The notes under the pieces are model-generated. The model worked only from the letters and a program-made list of their open reading frames with translations, made no database searches and was not told the origin of the DNA. A stretch of DNA of 64,000 nucleotides, taken from NCBI RefSeq assembly GCF_008831285.2, contig NC_045143.1, positions 8,379,503 through 8,443,502 of the forward strand. The letters are read 5' to 3'. Within the stretch, counting starts at the first letter, position 1. Each line of letters begins with the position of its first letter. This DNA is from Nymphaea colorata (lineage: Eukaryota; Streptophyta; Magnoliopsida; Nymphaeales; Nymphaeaceae). Of the stretch, positions 44,552-58,080 are shown piece by piece. Both the position numbers and the translations under genes were made by a program.

Positions 44552-47500
44552 TCACCAGTCAAATGACCGACTTTGCAACCGATTGTTCATCCATCCAATG
44601 ATATCAGCAGCAATTTCATCCTTCTCGGGCTCGAAGAGCAGATCATGCAGAAACCCATCGTATAGCTTGATGTCCTTGACAGTAGATGCCGCCTTGTTGT
44701 ACAAATCCTTTGAAGCCAAAGGGTCTGTTACTGTATCAGCAGTCCCATGCAGAACGAAGAATGGAACTGTGATGTTCTTCATGTTCTGCTGCAGGTGAGC
44801 AGTGATCTTGAGGATCTCATGGCCTGTCCGGACCCTTATTGGGCCTGTATAAACCAGGGGATCTGAATACTTAGCTACAAGAGCGGCAGGGTCTCTTGAT
44901 ACAGGAATTCCACGTTTGTTTGCTCCCTTGAATTGATATTTTGGAAGCACCACCGAGAACAAGGGTGCCACAACCTGAAACAGTTCATAACATAAAACTA
45001 TAAACCATAATAAAGAAAGTCTCGTGGAAAAAGTATGGGATGACAGCAAGCAACAGAAAAGCTCTTCCAATCCATAACTAGTGACAGTTTTTTTTTTACG
45101 ATAGATCTAAGTAATCCGTCTAAAGAAAAATTAGTGTCAGTTGATATAGTCTTGTCCGCACAAAAGTTGGAAGTAAAGCATGGTCAGTTTACTTGTCACG
45201 AGAAAAAGGACCTACAGATCTCCTATCGTGTTAACCCATACTTGTACATCCTTGTACAAAGTAGTGTGCTATTCAAGCAACACGAACTACTAGTTTCACA
45301 GGAAAACTGACTTTGATTTGTGGAGCATCTCATACCAACATGACGCTTAGATGTAAATGCAGTAAGTATCTTGACTGTTGGACACGGTTGGTTAAGGGAA
45401 GCAAAGAACAAGTTGCAATGTCTTGTTATTTAACAGAAGGCCAACATCGCAAAAAAAATTGGCCAAAATGGGTCAGCCTTATCATTTACAACACACTTAA
45501 CCTGCACATTTCCATCAGTTTTCTCTAGGTGTAGGAGCATTCTTGAACTATAGTCAACAATCTACAAACACATTACCCCAACTATAGGATGGGCTGGCCT
45601 GACTCGCAGTGCTGGTGAAGTCAAAATAATGCCTTCTAGCATGTCTTCAACATCTGGATACGAAGCTGCCTAAATCAATAAGATCAAACAAACTTAGTAA
45701 CAAACTTTAAGCCAGCAAGGCATTTTAAAATCAAGACCCTGAATCCATCATACCTTCAATACAACAGCTCCACCAGTTGAGTGGCCAAATAAGAAACATG
45801 GCGTGCTAGGATTTTCCATCTTCACTTTCGCCAAAAAAGATTTCTGTGAAATACAATAATGCAGATTGGTAAGAAATTAAAGATTGAACATTAACTGCAG
45901 GACACCATCTGGATCGTACCTAACTCCATTTCAATTTTGCAAAAAATCATTAGGAAAATAGACCACATGGTGCTCTAACTATCTGGTATTTCAGAAATTA
46001 TTACAGCGCACATACTCACAATATCAGCGACTACATGATCAAGTGAGGGCACATATCCATGTAATCCATCACTCCCACCATGGCCTGTTACAAGCAAAGG
46101 AAAAAAGAGAAAAATCACCACATATTCCACAGCAAAACATGCAAAAAGAAAATTGGTGACATGATCACCATTGGAAATTGAAGTACTCCCAAACTAGTGA
46201 CAGTTAACATCCTAATTAGAATATAAATTGCTATAAGGAAATACCTGCTTTCTATGCTATGAATACCACAAAAGTGTCCTGAAGCGATAAGGGATCATGT
46301 AACCAACTCTTGCAAATTTAGTAACTTGAAAAAAACATAGTCTTAGAATCTTGAGATATATGTTGTGTCTCATTGTGACGAGTTAAGAATATTTTTCCTT
46401 AAGCACTTACTATTCCAGAACACCATTTTTAACAGATAGATAAATACACTAAGAAATGATGCTTTCAGCTACATACCAATCCAGTCAACAGCATAAACCC
46501 CAAAGTTACAAGATGTAAGCTGTGCAGCAAAATGTGCATATCTTCCACTGAAAAAGCATTCAACAGAAATTTTAGTACTCCTCAACCGGAGACAGGAACA
46601 AAGAGAAATCAATGCCCAAACTTTCATACTCACCCATGCTCGTTGAGACCATGGATAATAATTATAATGGCCCTGCACAAAGGGAAATGGAAAAAGAAAT
46701 AAAAAAAAGAAGAAGAAAAGGTCAACAGAAAACAAATAAGAGGCACTGACAAATCCAATCATGTTCTGCACTTCCAAATTGGAGATGGAGTAAGGAACTA
46801 AGTATGGCTGGCCATTACAAAATGGATTACAAGTGCTTCATTCTTAACTTTGTGCGAAGTATGAAGTAACCAAAGGAAAAATATTGTTACTACTTACAAT
46901 CAAGCTATGAGTAGAACTACATTGTTTCCAAGATATAACTGAACAAATGGCAATGCGTGAACAGTGTTGGTCTTAATAGAAGCAACCTATCGTCTGAATG
47001 AAGTAGAATAAGCTCCAAATAGAAGCCACTTTCAACATCCAGGAAAGCTTCAAAAAAAATGGAACTGATTAGAAAGTTGCCTTCTCCTTCACAAAGAGAG
47101 TTTAACTGGTCCACAAGTTCAGGACCCATGCCAACCTGGCAATGGTTAGCGTCTCTTAGCCCACAAAATTGGAAAACTTTAAAAACTAAAAGTAGTAAGC
47201 AAAATCACTCTCTAAATCAGCATGCTATAGACAGACTTTACCTGGTCAAGAAAGCCAACCTGACATGCTTAGCATTTTTTAGCCAACACGATTTTCAGCA
47301 CTGAAAAAGCTAACTCGTTCTAACTTTTTGAGTATTTTAGAGAAAGCCAAGTACCAAACTCAGTCTAGGAAACATGTTGGCCATTGACAAAAAAAAAAGA
47401 ATCAGACAACTACAAGTCTGCCATCACTAAACTAAAAGAAAAATTAACACTCTTCCTTGTAAAAAAAGCTTACATTTTAACAGCTTGTGAAATGAAAACT

Positions 47501-48685
47501 AACCAAAAGTTGCTCCCTTAGTTTGCGAAGTCCAAGCAGAGGAGCACCCTGCTTATGCTCCCCACTATGACTTTTAGGAATGTTCAGTTAAACAGTTCTA
47601 TTAACAATTATCATGTCAAAAAAGGATTCAAGAAATCGAGGAACGTTCAAGGGGTCGGATCCTATTTTATCAGTCCTGAACATCATTATTAAACATGCCG
47701 TAAAAATAAGCATCTTATGCTAGTGATCACTAAGTTTCTAATCGCTCTCAGTCGCTCATTCTATGCGAGTCAAGATGATGGATCATGTAATCTTCATACC
47801 AGATAATCAACCCATCCTTTCCAACTGAATAAAGGAACACATAATTCTTGTCAAGCATATCTCAAAGTTCATGAAACCGAAAAATCTACAAGAGCCAGTT
47901 GCCTTTCCAGAAGCATCCGATTCCCAAAAAAGTACTTTTAGGTACATACCTCAGTCCAAGAAGGCAAAATTATATTGATCAACAAAATTAATTAACAAAA
48001 TTGAACATACAAAAAAAAAAATCAAATATTTTATACTATGAAAGCACAAGGAGTAGATCGTGTGGGCATCTAAAAAACAGAATCCCTGATTAAAATAAAC
48101 AAGAAACAGCGTAAAAAGGACGCGCAAAACGAACACCAAACTGTATAAATGAACAATATAGAAACAAAAGCGATCGGAACGGTAAAAAACGAATAACATA
48201 ACCATGCATGAAACCCTAACCCTTCAAACTCCTGAAAAAAAAAGGTCAGAAGACAGAGCACCCTACCTCATCTCTCCGCTAGACGGCATCCACGACCTCA
48301 CAAACAGCGAATTACACCTAGCATTAACGAAGATCGACGTGCTCCACTCGCAGGTCGCCACACCCGCGTCCCCCACCACCATCTCGACGCTCTCCGCGAG
48401 AATCCGCCTCCTCAAGACCGCCTCCTCCTCCCTGAACGCCGCCTTTCTGCGCCTAGAAGACCCGCCCTGCTTCGGCGAAGCGCAAACCCGGCCATCGCGG
48501 CACTGGAATACGGACAACAACCACACGAGCCGCAGTCGAAAGAGGAAGAACAGCCACACGAAGACGCTCTGCACGAGAAAGAGAGCACGGCGAAGGGAGT
48601 GACGGGAAAAGACGGCCTGGCGGAGGTTGCGGAAGACGGGGATGATGCGGCCGCTGGCCCCGGAGGTGTACTCGACGCCCTCCAT
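44552..48685 (-). CDS. Alpha/beta hydrolase, monoacylglycerol lipase / caffeoylshikimate esterase-like (399 aa)
   Basis: Seven exons in transcript order: 48685-48267, 46672-46634, 46547-46477, 46084-46020, 45843-45754, 45669-45577 and 44974-44552. All junctions are GT-AG on the minus strand, phases agree, and the total is 1200 nt. The oxyanion motif HGLNEHG is at 147-153, the nucleophile elbow GHSTGG at 218-223 (Ser220), the catalytic Asp339 in HGTADTVTDP, and His369 in GFLHDLLFE, so the triad is complete. Residues about 33-61 are strongly hydrophobic, suggesting a membrane anchor. The block KGANKRGIPVSRDPAAL (275-291) is typical of the plant MAGL subgroup. Such enzymes hydrolyse monoacylglycerols or related esters; the exact substrate cannot be told from sequence. 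Exon 1 is GC-rich, the rest AT-rich. Exon 2 is only 39 nt. Confidence 0.92.
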
Positions 48686-48832
48686 GGCACCCGCCTGCCG
48701 AAAACTTCACGCCGAGCTTCGCCTTAGAAATCAACCGGCGGCTAATCACAGAGATGAAGAAGTCAAGGAAGAAAACTCGGAGGGAGAAAACCAGCAAAAT
48801 GGAGGAAGTCTCTGAAATCGCGGGATGGCGGG

Positions 48833-48840
48833 TATTTATA
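48833..48840 (-). promoter_or_regulatory. TATA box of the hydrolase gene
   Basis: TATAAATA on the minus strand, about 150 bp before the ATG at 48685, which implies a leader of roughly 120 nt. Confidence 0.6.
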
Positions 48841-49492
48841 GAGTACCGCATTCGAACACGGTCCATGTGTGGGTTAACCAGGGTTAGGTGTGGAGCTAAC
48901 TAGGGTTAGTGAATAGCGAGCCTGTACTGCACTGGTGTAGTTGCGACGATAACACGTGGCGCAATCACAATGGATGTAGGTTACCGTCGTTTATTCCCTG
49001 GTATTTGGTCGAATACCGAAAATGTCCCCGAAACGACGCGGAAATAACTGCTACAGCTTCCAGATTTTGAGTAACTTGGCGTCCTCATTCTTCCAAGGGA
49101 ACGCGTGGGGTCAGCTTGTGAGGGCCATCGTGGTTCCGACCACGAGGGTAATGCCGTAAATTATCTGTCTGAAACTGGACAGAAGAGACCAGTTCTTTCC
49201 TCTTCTTTTTTTTTTTGGTAAGAAAAAATAGTTAAATCAAAAATGAAAATCAAATCTTACTTTATATTTTAAATGACCGTTTTAACAATAACTATGGACA
49301 TTATTAAATGCTGCGAGTATTAAATACATGATTCCCAACTTAATAACGTTTTTTTTTAGATTTTTAATTGGATATTTTAAAAGCCAATTAAACGACTGTA
49401 AAGTTGGCAATCATGTATCCATTCAGCTGCATCTGTAATGTGTGAGAAGCTTGAGCAATAGAATAGACAATAAGCTTTTAGTTTTAGATGGA
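48841..49492. other. Upstream region of the hydrolase gene
   Basis: Moderately GC-rich near the gene, then AT-rich. No other gene is supported. Confidence 0.4.
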
Positions 49493-49868
49493 AAGGGGCT
49501 GTTTGATGCATTGGAAATATGGAGTTGAAAAGAAGTTTTCTAAAACTTATTTCATGAATTAAAAAAATAAAAACAAAATTTAGATTTCCATAACCCCTTT
49601 GTGTTTGTTGCACTTAGGTTTATGTTTTAGGAAATAAATTTCTCAGTTTCATAGAAATAAAAGATAAAGAAAGAGAATCATTGGATTAAACACTGTTAAT
49701 GGTTACTTTTTTCATTCTAGAAAATTTTTTCTATCCCAAAATCTTCGAAAAAAAGTTTTTGAAAAAAAACCCAATGATTACTTTTTTCATTCCAAATTTG
49801 ATGAGTACCAAAATTTTTTTAATATTTCTAGTGCTACAAGAAATATCTTGCCCATCAAATGGGCCCTT
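49493..49868. mobile_element. Tourist-like MITE (family D), about 376 bp
   Basis: AAGGGGCTGTTTGATGCATT at the left and CCCATCAAATGGGCCCTT at the right form a terminal inverted repeat. Both ends and the AT-rich interior resemble the elements at 25733 and 31476. Confidence 0.6.
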
Positions 49869-50253
49869 AAAAAATCATATTGATTATTCATCCTATAAGA
49901 TAGATAATCAAAGAAACGAAAGAGAAAAAGCTGATAGAATATTTTAGTAATTCTAGTACAAAGTAACGATTGTTTCTTAACCATTTATTTTTTAAAAAAC
50001 TAACATTCATGATGATTTCTTATGGATCTACAATTCAGGATTTTATATACCACCAATTTCGCTCTCTCTTATATATATATATATATATATAAGTTGAGAG
50101 GTCATAAAATGCGGCTCCCTTATACAGCCAAGAAATCATCTATGCATCTCAATCAAATGGCTTGACCGGTAGCTGAGCCTATTGAAAGACACACTAATTT
50201 TAAATTTCAAAATTTAAGGGACACTCTTATTAAAAAACTAAAAATTAATGAAG

Positions 50254-50303
<50 letters not shown>

Positions 50304-53300
50304 TAGATAGATAGATCGTAAGATTTACGAGCTGATGTGGGCAATTGTCCACACACCAGCTACAGCGTACTGTTGAGTAGGACTGTCATAAATCTGTAGC
50401 GAAGAAAAGGCGTGGAAGTAGGCCAACGCCAAAAGATATTGTTCCAAGTATTCATAAAGCAACGTTGGTTTCCTTTCTCAAGAATAAATAAGCTGAGTAG
50501 ATAGAAACCTGGCCCAGCTGAAGCCTTCCTCCCACTGCACTGCACCATCACTTTATATTAAAAACCATCTGCATGATTTAATCTAAACGACGTGCTTGAT
50601 CGTCCAAAAAGGGATGGCGTTGCTTTCGGTAGGATAAGAAATCTACAAGAGACGCCAAATTCAGAAGAGGGCTCGTCTTTGGCTCTTGGTTACGTGAATA
50701 CGGTTGGGAAGTTGTTCAAATTAGGTGGACTTCAATTTTCATATGTCCATCGGAAAAGCTAATTTGATGTAGAAATAATGGCTGCCACTTGTACGTGGAC
50801 CGTCGCTTTGGTCTTGGATATGACGACGTTCCTGGTTTATGAAAGTTGTCTACTTACTTCTTCCCCACGATTAAGGCTCTTGTACCGGCGGTATTAAAAT
50901 CTAAGTCTAAGGAACATGGGTATCTATAAGTTTTGGTTATATATATATATATATAAAATCAAAATAATGGTAACGCTTAAATAGACAAGTGATATAACTA
51001 AAAACATTATATGTTAATGAACAATAACAAGGAAAACTGAGTTAGAAAAAATTAAGTATAGTTTGAATTAGCTTCGACTTAAAAAGTACGTAAGTATACC
51101 TAATACTCTTAAACGCATACAATAACACGGAGATGTGAACCTTACTGAAGTACTAGTATGACTTTAATTGAAATTTGAATTAAATAGGCGATCCAATGGC
51201 TTTATCGATTCAAGTGGATTCATTACGAATACAAATGTTATTGTGCATATTTTAAAAAACCTTAGACTGTAATCTGAGCCAGTTATGTGGCCTTCCGAGA
51301 GGGGGAGAGAGTTTATGATATCTTGTTTTGAAAAACAATTTAAATTTAGATTCAATTTAAATTAAGTTCCATTCGAGTGCAAATTAACCAAAGTAGGTTC
51401 GGAGTTCCTTTTTCTTTCCCTTCTTGAACGACCAAATTCATTCTGATGGGACTCACATTATATATCATGGCAGTTGGACAGCAGACCATCATAATAGTGC
51501 TTCATGTATTGTCATCATCGCCAATCAATTTGAGGACTCAACAGGGGAATGAAATGCATGCGGTCCAAGTGCTGCCATTTGGGTGGCCCATGTCACCATC
51601 ACTTCACCTGCTTTTTTGATGGGAGGTAGCAGAGATGACAGGAACTCTTTTTGATTCTCGTGCGTGCTATTTTTATGAACTGTTAAGGGTGGAGTGTTCA
51701 TGAAGATGGCCCGTTACTTCTTTCGGTCCTAACTAAGCCTATGACCTTGGAAGCAAGGAGAATGGAGAGGGTTTAGGTAAATAAACCTCTCGCTCACCTG
51801 AAACTGCTAGCCTGCAACTGCTAAAAGCTTTTGAATATTGACTTAATTTTGTTGGTGTGGTCTAAAAACTTAGATTCGGATTCATTTATAAGTTTTCAAT
51901 GTAGCAATGGGATTACATAAATGATAGTTTAAACGAAATGCCTCTTATATTTAGGTGTCAGAAAAATTAAAGGTGTGGGTTTTTTTTAAAAAAAAAAAAA
52001 CTGAAAAATACCGAGAGCCCATTGGCAAATACCCTAAACGGACTAAATAATCCAACCTCAAATTTGGGTAGGGCCAAACTAAACCTAAGTAAAAAAAATA
52101 CATTAAACAACTAATTTTTTTTTTATTTTTTTTCCAACTAGTTCAGGGCTGGCCACGGCCTAAGCGAGCCCCCCCTGCTTACACTTCTACATTGGCTTCT
52201 TAGTATGCGAGATTTTAAATAAATCTCCAATCAATGAACTAGTGCAATTGGACAGTAAAGCAGTTCATATCTAAGGGGATTCAATGTTCCAATCCTGTGA
52301 CCATTGTCGTTTTGGTTTATTATTCCTTTAAGTTGTAAGTGATGGCAAGCATAACACTCGAGTTCAAGGGTATATCATAAGTTCATCAAAGCATTGAAAC
52401 AACCGACATTTTGAAGAAATAAGAGTATGGCCTTGGAAGTTTTAGGCCAAAGGCTATTTCTCCAAGTAAACATTAGGGAAAAAAAAAAAGATCTTGAATC
52501 TGAATTGTTTATATGGTAAGCGGTTTTGCATGAGAGCTCGAAAGAGGCAAAGTTGTTCCTTGCAAACAAATGAATTTCAAGGTAGAAATTTAATTGGCAT
52601 TTTGTTAAATGAAACATTGAATGGTAATCATCATTCCATGTTATGTTGGTCCATACAAAAGAGTCAGGCCACATGAGACCACACAAAAACATAAGGGCAC
52701 CCTGTCGAATGCCCTGGATTATGTTATTGTTTCAGATTCCTAGACAAATATGAGAAGAAATTTGCCAGTTCTTCCTTTGGACTCTATCAATCATAGTTTC
52801 TCCTTCTTTTTCATTTCTACTCTTCCATTCTTTTATTATTCTTCTCTTTTGCTTAAATCTCAAAAAGTTTAATTTCATGGTATTTGATTCTGATGCATGC
52901 AGGAAGGAAGGACCAAACTTTACCACCAACAAGGCATAGAGCTTCACGTCTAATTATGAGAATAATCTGTCAATCAATTACGACAAGTGTACTCTCCGTG
53001 ATCATCTAAGAAATGTCTAAGAAATTCAAGTTGGTTGTACGCATGACATTGAATTCATCCTCTCGTCCTTCCTATTCATTGAATTCTGTTATGACCTCTC
53101 TTTCCCTTGCTGATCTTGAATTGACATTTCTGTCCTGTTCATGAACTTGAGCCATTTGAACTTCAAATTGGGACATTTTAAAAGAAGTCGAGTCTAAATT
53201 TCCAGTTAATACATGCAAAATCGAGTTAGCTTTTGGATCCATATAATCTACAATGCAATATTGCAAAAACGTCCTCAGTTTTGTGGTCTTTTTTTTTTTT

Positions 53301-54340
53301 TGAAAAAAAAGGGGCATTCACTAAGCTCCTCATGTTTTGTTGGTCTAGTTAAATGCTGTTTTCTTTATCCACGTAAAATTTGGGCAGGCTTTTGTAAAAT
53401 TTGCATACAAGGTAAGCGAGGGAGATTCACTACTCGGCAAAATGCCGAAGCTCTCAACCAATCCCTTGTTTTCTTGGGTATAGGATCTGTTTTCAATGCT
53501 TTAGGGTAAAGATTGATGTTTTGATATTCGAAATGGAGACTAATTGTCTGTCAGCCTCCACCCGAAGCCATTGCGCTAACCCCATCGAGAACGTAAAATT
53601 TCATACAAAGGAATTCGGCTTTTGAATGTACATTTCTTGTGCAGCCCTATTATGGCGAGAAATAAAATAAGAGAAACTAATGAAAACATGATACATAAAA
53701 CTAAATAGAAAGTAGGAGATAACCAAGGAAAAGCATGATAATTTCAGTGACCCTACTTAAGGTATTGATTATTTGGCATAACGGCAAAATTAAGTTCAAG
53801 AAAATTTCCAGTTGGATATGACTACGACCACCATGTGAATCTTTCACTTCATGCGATTTAAAGTGATTGCAACTATATACCTTGTTTCACTGAAATGTTT
53901 AGATAGTTTTGAAATGTTCTGTTTTAAAGACTTGTACAATGTTATGAAGTGGCTACCAAGCGACTTTTCCCCCTCGAGACTTTCCTTAGAAACCCTAGAT
54001 TTATGATGGAAGAGCGGTCTCCTGGAGACATCAGTTAGTATTTTATTGGAGAGAAGAATCTTGTGACCACATTAGGTTAAAGGAAAAAAAAAAAAACATG
54101 GTGAAATGGGGGTGATGAGACAGATGATATCCTGGATTATCCCATTGTTGACGTGGGGAGAGTGAAGAAATTGCTAGTTTTGGAAGAAGCAAACAAGATT
54201 ACGTATACATGCTTTCCTTGGCCGGTGGGAAACACTAAAGTCTTGATGGAGGACTCTTCTTGATAAGGTGCCTTTAGAGGAGGAGATATAGAAAATTCTC
54301 GACCTGAGTAGTGGAGAGTGCAGGTGAAGAGCTTGGCAGC
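49869..54340. other. Intergenic DNA, no supported gene
   Basis: AT-rich with short (TA)n runs (50070-50092, 50938-50955) and a compound microsatellite at 50254-50315. Short open frames, for example 52375-52692 and 53213-53509, have no recognisable domain. Confidence 0.4.
50254..50315. repeat. Compound (TA)n(GA)n(GATA)n microsatellite
   Basis: About 26 bp of TA is followed by about 24 bp of GA and then GATA units. Confidence 0.95.
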
Positions 54341-54532
54341 CAGGGGTGGAGGCAAGGGAGAAAAGGCCCTGACCCCGCCTTAAAAAATATTTTTTTAATT
54401 TCACATGTAAATTTAAAAAAAAAATTATTTGTCTTATACAAAAATAAATTTTGAAAATGATATTTAGACCCCCGTCAAAATTTTAAAACTATAATTCAGT
54501 CTCTTTATAAAAATTTTCTGGCTCTGTCTGTG
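54341..54532. mobile_element. Family B hAT-like MITE (192 bp, diverged)
   Basis: Left end CAGGGGTGGAGGCAAG, right end CTGGCTCTGTCTGTG. Flanking 8-mers TTGGCAGC and TCGATAGC match at five of eight. The interior shares TCAAAATTTTAAAACTATAA with the other copies. Confidence 0.6.
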
Positions 54533-57435
54533 TCGATAGCGATTTTGAGGATGGAGATGGAGATGGATGCAGCTTCTAATGTTTCCATTTGGATTCATCT
54601 CCTAGATTTACAGGTACAGCTTGCACTAGCAATATTTTCATAGGTCATGTAGTCAGTTTGATTGAAGGTATGTTTTGACTCACATTCCTTCAGTAAAATG
54701 TTTGGAAGAATTGGGTACAATAATAGATTGTGGATTTTACCCTTTAAATGGCAGGGTTTTTTTTCGTGTATAATGCGGCTATATTAGAAAAAATGAGAAA
54801 AAGGAAAAAATACAGCAATTTTAAAAAAAAAAACTTGAAAAAACACATTTTGACTTTTTTATTTGTTTTGGCCTTTTTAAAAAGGGCGTTTTTTAAAATT
54901 TTAAATTTCCAACTTCTTCATCACATTTAAAAAAAAAAAAATCGATTTTTTTGACTATAAATTTTTGTGACTAGTTTAATCCAACCTTAAGTGGCCTCTA
55001 GTGATATGATAAAAGAGTTTATTTTTATCTTTTAATATTCATGTCCATATAACAATATAATTTTCATGTTGGTGTCTCTCATGTACATGCGTGCCCATTT
55101 TTGACGAGGGGATGGACACGCTTAAGAATCAAGCAACTCAACACTAGAGAAGATTGAGACCTAAAGAGAGAGAAACCCGTCCTGCTCTCCCTTGCCCTTT
55201 AGGCCTACGCTCATCATCAGGCGGCAATGGCGGAGAAGAAAGCTGCTCCGTGCACACCAAACCTTGATTTCCAGCAGCATTAAAATGGTGAACAACCCAC
55301 AATCTGGGCAAACTTTACCTTCTTTTTCCATTAACGAGAGTTCTATTTGTGGAACTGTTGTGGAATGGCGAGAGGAGCATCTTGTTTTGAAGTACCAAAT
55401 CTAAGTCACCAACAAGATATTTGGTTTATTCCAGTCCCTATGTTGATTGCTATATATGAAATTTAATTTGGTGGTTTCGAAGAAGGTTCCGTAGCCATGA
55501 TATATCTGATTTATAACCTCTTCTTTGAAAAAGTATGGTCAAGATTAGTCGGCGATTGAACTCCTAACAGGTTTACGCTCATTAAGTGCAAGGTTCTTCC
55601 TTTTTTGTTGAACCTCAACTTTGAATAGTTCAGTTCCACGATCAAGCACATTATCCTGCCTCTTTCAATGACAAGAGATTTTAATATTGTTTTCTTGTTT
55701 TACTTGGTCTGATCTCCAAATTGCACTGGCAGTCATAATTCTAGAAGAGGAGTTCTAGAGACAAAATTCTAGAATAAGAATTTAAGACGGTGGCCCCAAT
55801 ACTCAATTTGTTCTCTTCAAAGAACAAACCAGAGAACAAAGAAAAGGAAAACTAAGAAGATTAGAGTCGACAATTTGTATACACTAGATCCTACTGGGTC
55901 CTTGAATTCTAATACCCTTGACGATTCCTTACTAGGGATAGTTTTCTAGCTTTACCATAGGGGAAAATGCGTCGAGGGTGATCAAAGATTTTTGCTCCAA
56001 ATAGAAAATGATAAAGAAATTAAATTACGTAAATGTAGTATTAATCTCAAAAAAAAGAAACTACGTAGCACATACGTGATTCTGAACTGATAGAATTTGT
56101 GCAATAGTATCTGTCCATAAGTTTTTTTCTTGCTTCATACTGTTTTGCTTGAAGATCATGTTGGGCAGCATAATCTCTGACAATCATAGTGTAAGGGGTG
56201 TGATATTTAGAACAACATTCTTATGGTGCATAAAATTCTATACCCACAACACAAAATACCTACTTTTAATGTGAAACCCGGTCTATTAAAAACTCATGAC
56301 ATAGCAAATTGGAACTTCTTGGCATTATCTATCGTTCTCTGGCTTCATCTTCATGACTTGACTCTTATTCTTCTAATTTCCATTGTCATGTGGCATAATA
56401 AAATGATATTAAGCGGCACGAGACGAATCATTAAGGGGCACACACTATATGAATAAATTAATTAGAGGAAACCACCAATATGATAACTAAAATTCGTGGG
56501 ACCTTGTGTGCAAATGCCCGCATACGGCTCCGGCCCTGATCATAGTAAAAAGTCCAAGTCCTGAAGCTTTATATATCCTGCTCAATTATGTTTCAGATTC
56601 ATACCTCCATCAGAGAAGCTTGTGGGGCGAGGAGGTGTAGAAATACTTTGCTGGTTTTTTTTCTCAAAAGAAATTCACGAGAAGATCTGGATTAATTATT
56701 CGATGGTTGTGGACACACGCCAATTATCAACCAAGTCTGGATTAGATGAAATAGTGAACCGTCACAACCCCGCCAAGAAAGCATTGAAGTGTTTGCTATT
56801 GATATTTGCTGAGAAACATAAGGCTGAAAGAGAAATATGGAGGTGTTATTAATTTGTGACAAAGAAAAAAAAACAGTGTTTCTTACATGAGTCAGGCTTG
56901 TGTTTAGTTGAACATGGCCTTTTTTTTCTTTCTTTTTTTTTTTTGGTTGGTGGGTTAGCCTACCCATTAAAACCAATAATAGAGTCAGAATTCTTCATGA
57001 AGCCATAAATACGTAGAGTTTTAATTGGAAAAATACATTATGTAAACCCATTCTTAAGGGGATGGAGGAGGTGTTTTTGTCTATTGTTGGTCACTATGGT
57101 AGATAGAATAAGTCGGAGGAGCCTGCGAGGTAGTGGTTTATTCTGTGGCGGATGTCAGTGGTTCAAGTCTGCTTATCTTTAGTCCAACTCATGATCTTAG
57201 CTGAAGGTGATATGATAGCACCAAATTATATTTTTTCATTCAGCAGTTCGATTTATGACTTATCATTTATGGATGTTGATAAGATGCTTCCATTTAACAG
57301 CACGTTATTATTACGTTAGATTGCTTAGCGGCAAGATTCAAACGAGGAAAGGCTTGGATGCCAAAACTTTTAACCACCCTTAAATAGCATACTGCACCCA
57401 TGAAACTAATAGAAAGAGTGATATTCTAGCACGGC
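54533..57435. other. Intergenic DNA, no supported gene
   Basis: Long A and T runs (for example near 54820-54945) and short unrecognised open frames. A tRNA-like B-box GGTTCAAGTCT near 57168 is discussed under rejected items. Confidence 0.35.
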
Positions 57436-57645
57436 AGGGCGTGGATAGGTGGGGGCTCCATGGGTCATAACCACAGAGCAGGGCTCTGAAAGTTTAAATT
57501 AATGGTTGAACTTGGGTAGATCTGAGTTTAGTTATATAGAACAGCTCCACGAGACATGAGTCGCTGCCCGTGACCAATTGAAAATTTATTAACTATATGT
57601 GTAGAGTCCCATACAAAAAAGAAATTCTGGCTCTGCCCATGGGTC
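57436..57645. repeat. Family E dispersed repeat, copy 2
   Basis: Same orientation and motif order as 19378-19600: GGGCGTGGATAGG, GGGGCTCCATGGG, GGTTGAACTTGGGTAGATCTGAGT, GACCAATTGAAAATTTATTAACTATAT. It ends with a family B-like CTGGCTCTGCCC. Confidence 0.6.
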
Positions 57646-57779
57646 TCTGGACCAGCAACATAGTCTTGTGTTTGGGCCAGACAAAGGTTTGGCCCTTCCC
57701 CTGAATCGATTTATCAATTGATGGGGTTCAAAATAAATGTCCTACTGAATTGCTTCAAAGGACTCATATATTGAAAAAT

Positions 57780-58080
57780 AATTAGACATCTGATTAAGAA
57801 AACATCGATCCAATTCAAATTTAAGAAATAACATTCGATCATATTTATATACATTCAGATTTGGTTTTAAACAAATACCGATCGAATTTGGATTTGGTTT
57901 GAAATAAATATTCAATAAATATTCTATATAACAATACCTTTAAGTTTCGAAAGCCAGGTCTTAACATTAGTGTAGTTTGGATTCACTCTGTATTTAAAAG
58001 TTGAACCCCGATCGGATTTAGATTATAAATTTAAAAGTTGGATTCAGATATGGCATAACATTTCCTTCATTCACATCCAT
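57780..58080. mobile_element. Family A fragment (degenerate)
   Basis: It carries ATCTGATTAAGAAAACATCGATCC, AAATTTAAGAAATAACATTCGATC, ACCGATCGAATTTGGATTTGG and GATCGGATTTAGATT, all diverged family A words like those at 22590-22830. No intact end. Confidence 0.5.

Noticed and set aside
48263-48866. Alternative frames over exon 1 of the hydrolase
   Set aside because: They do not connect in phase to the catalytic exons, whereas the frame starting at 48685 does.
57120-57200. tRNA or SINE head (B box GGTTCAAGTCT near 57168)
   Set aside because: The A box is poor and no cloverleaf stems can be paired; too weak to call.
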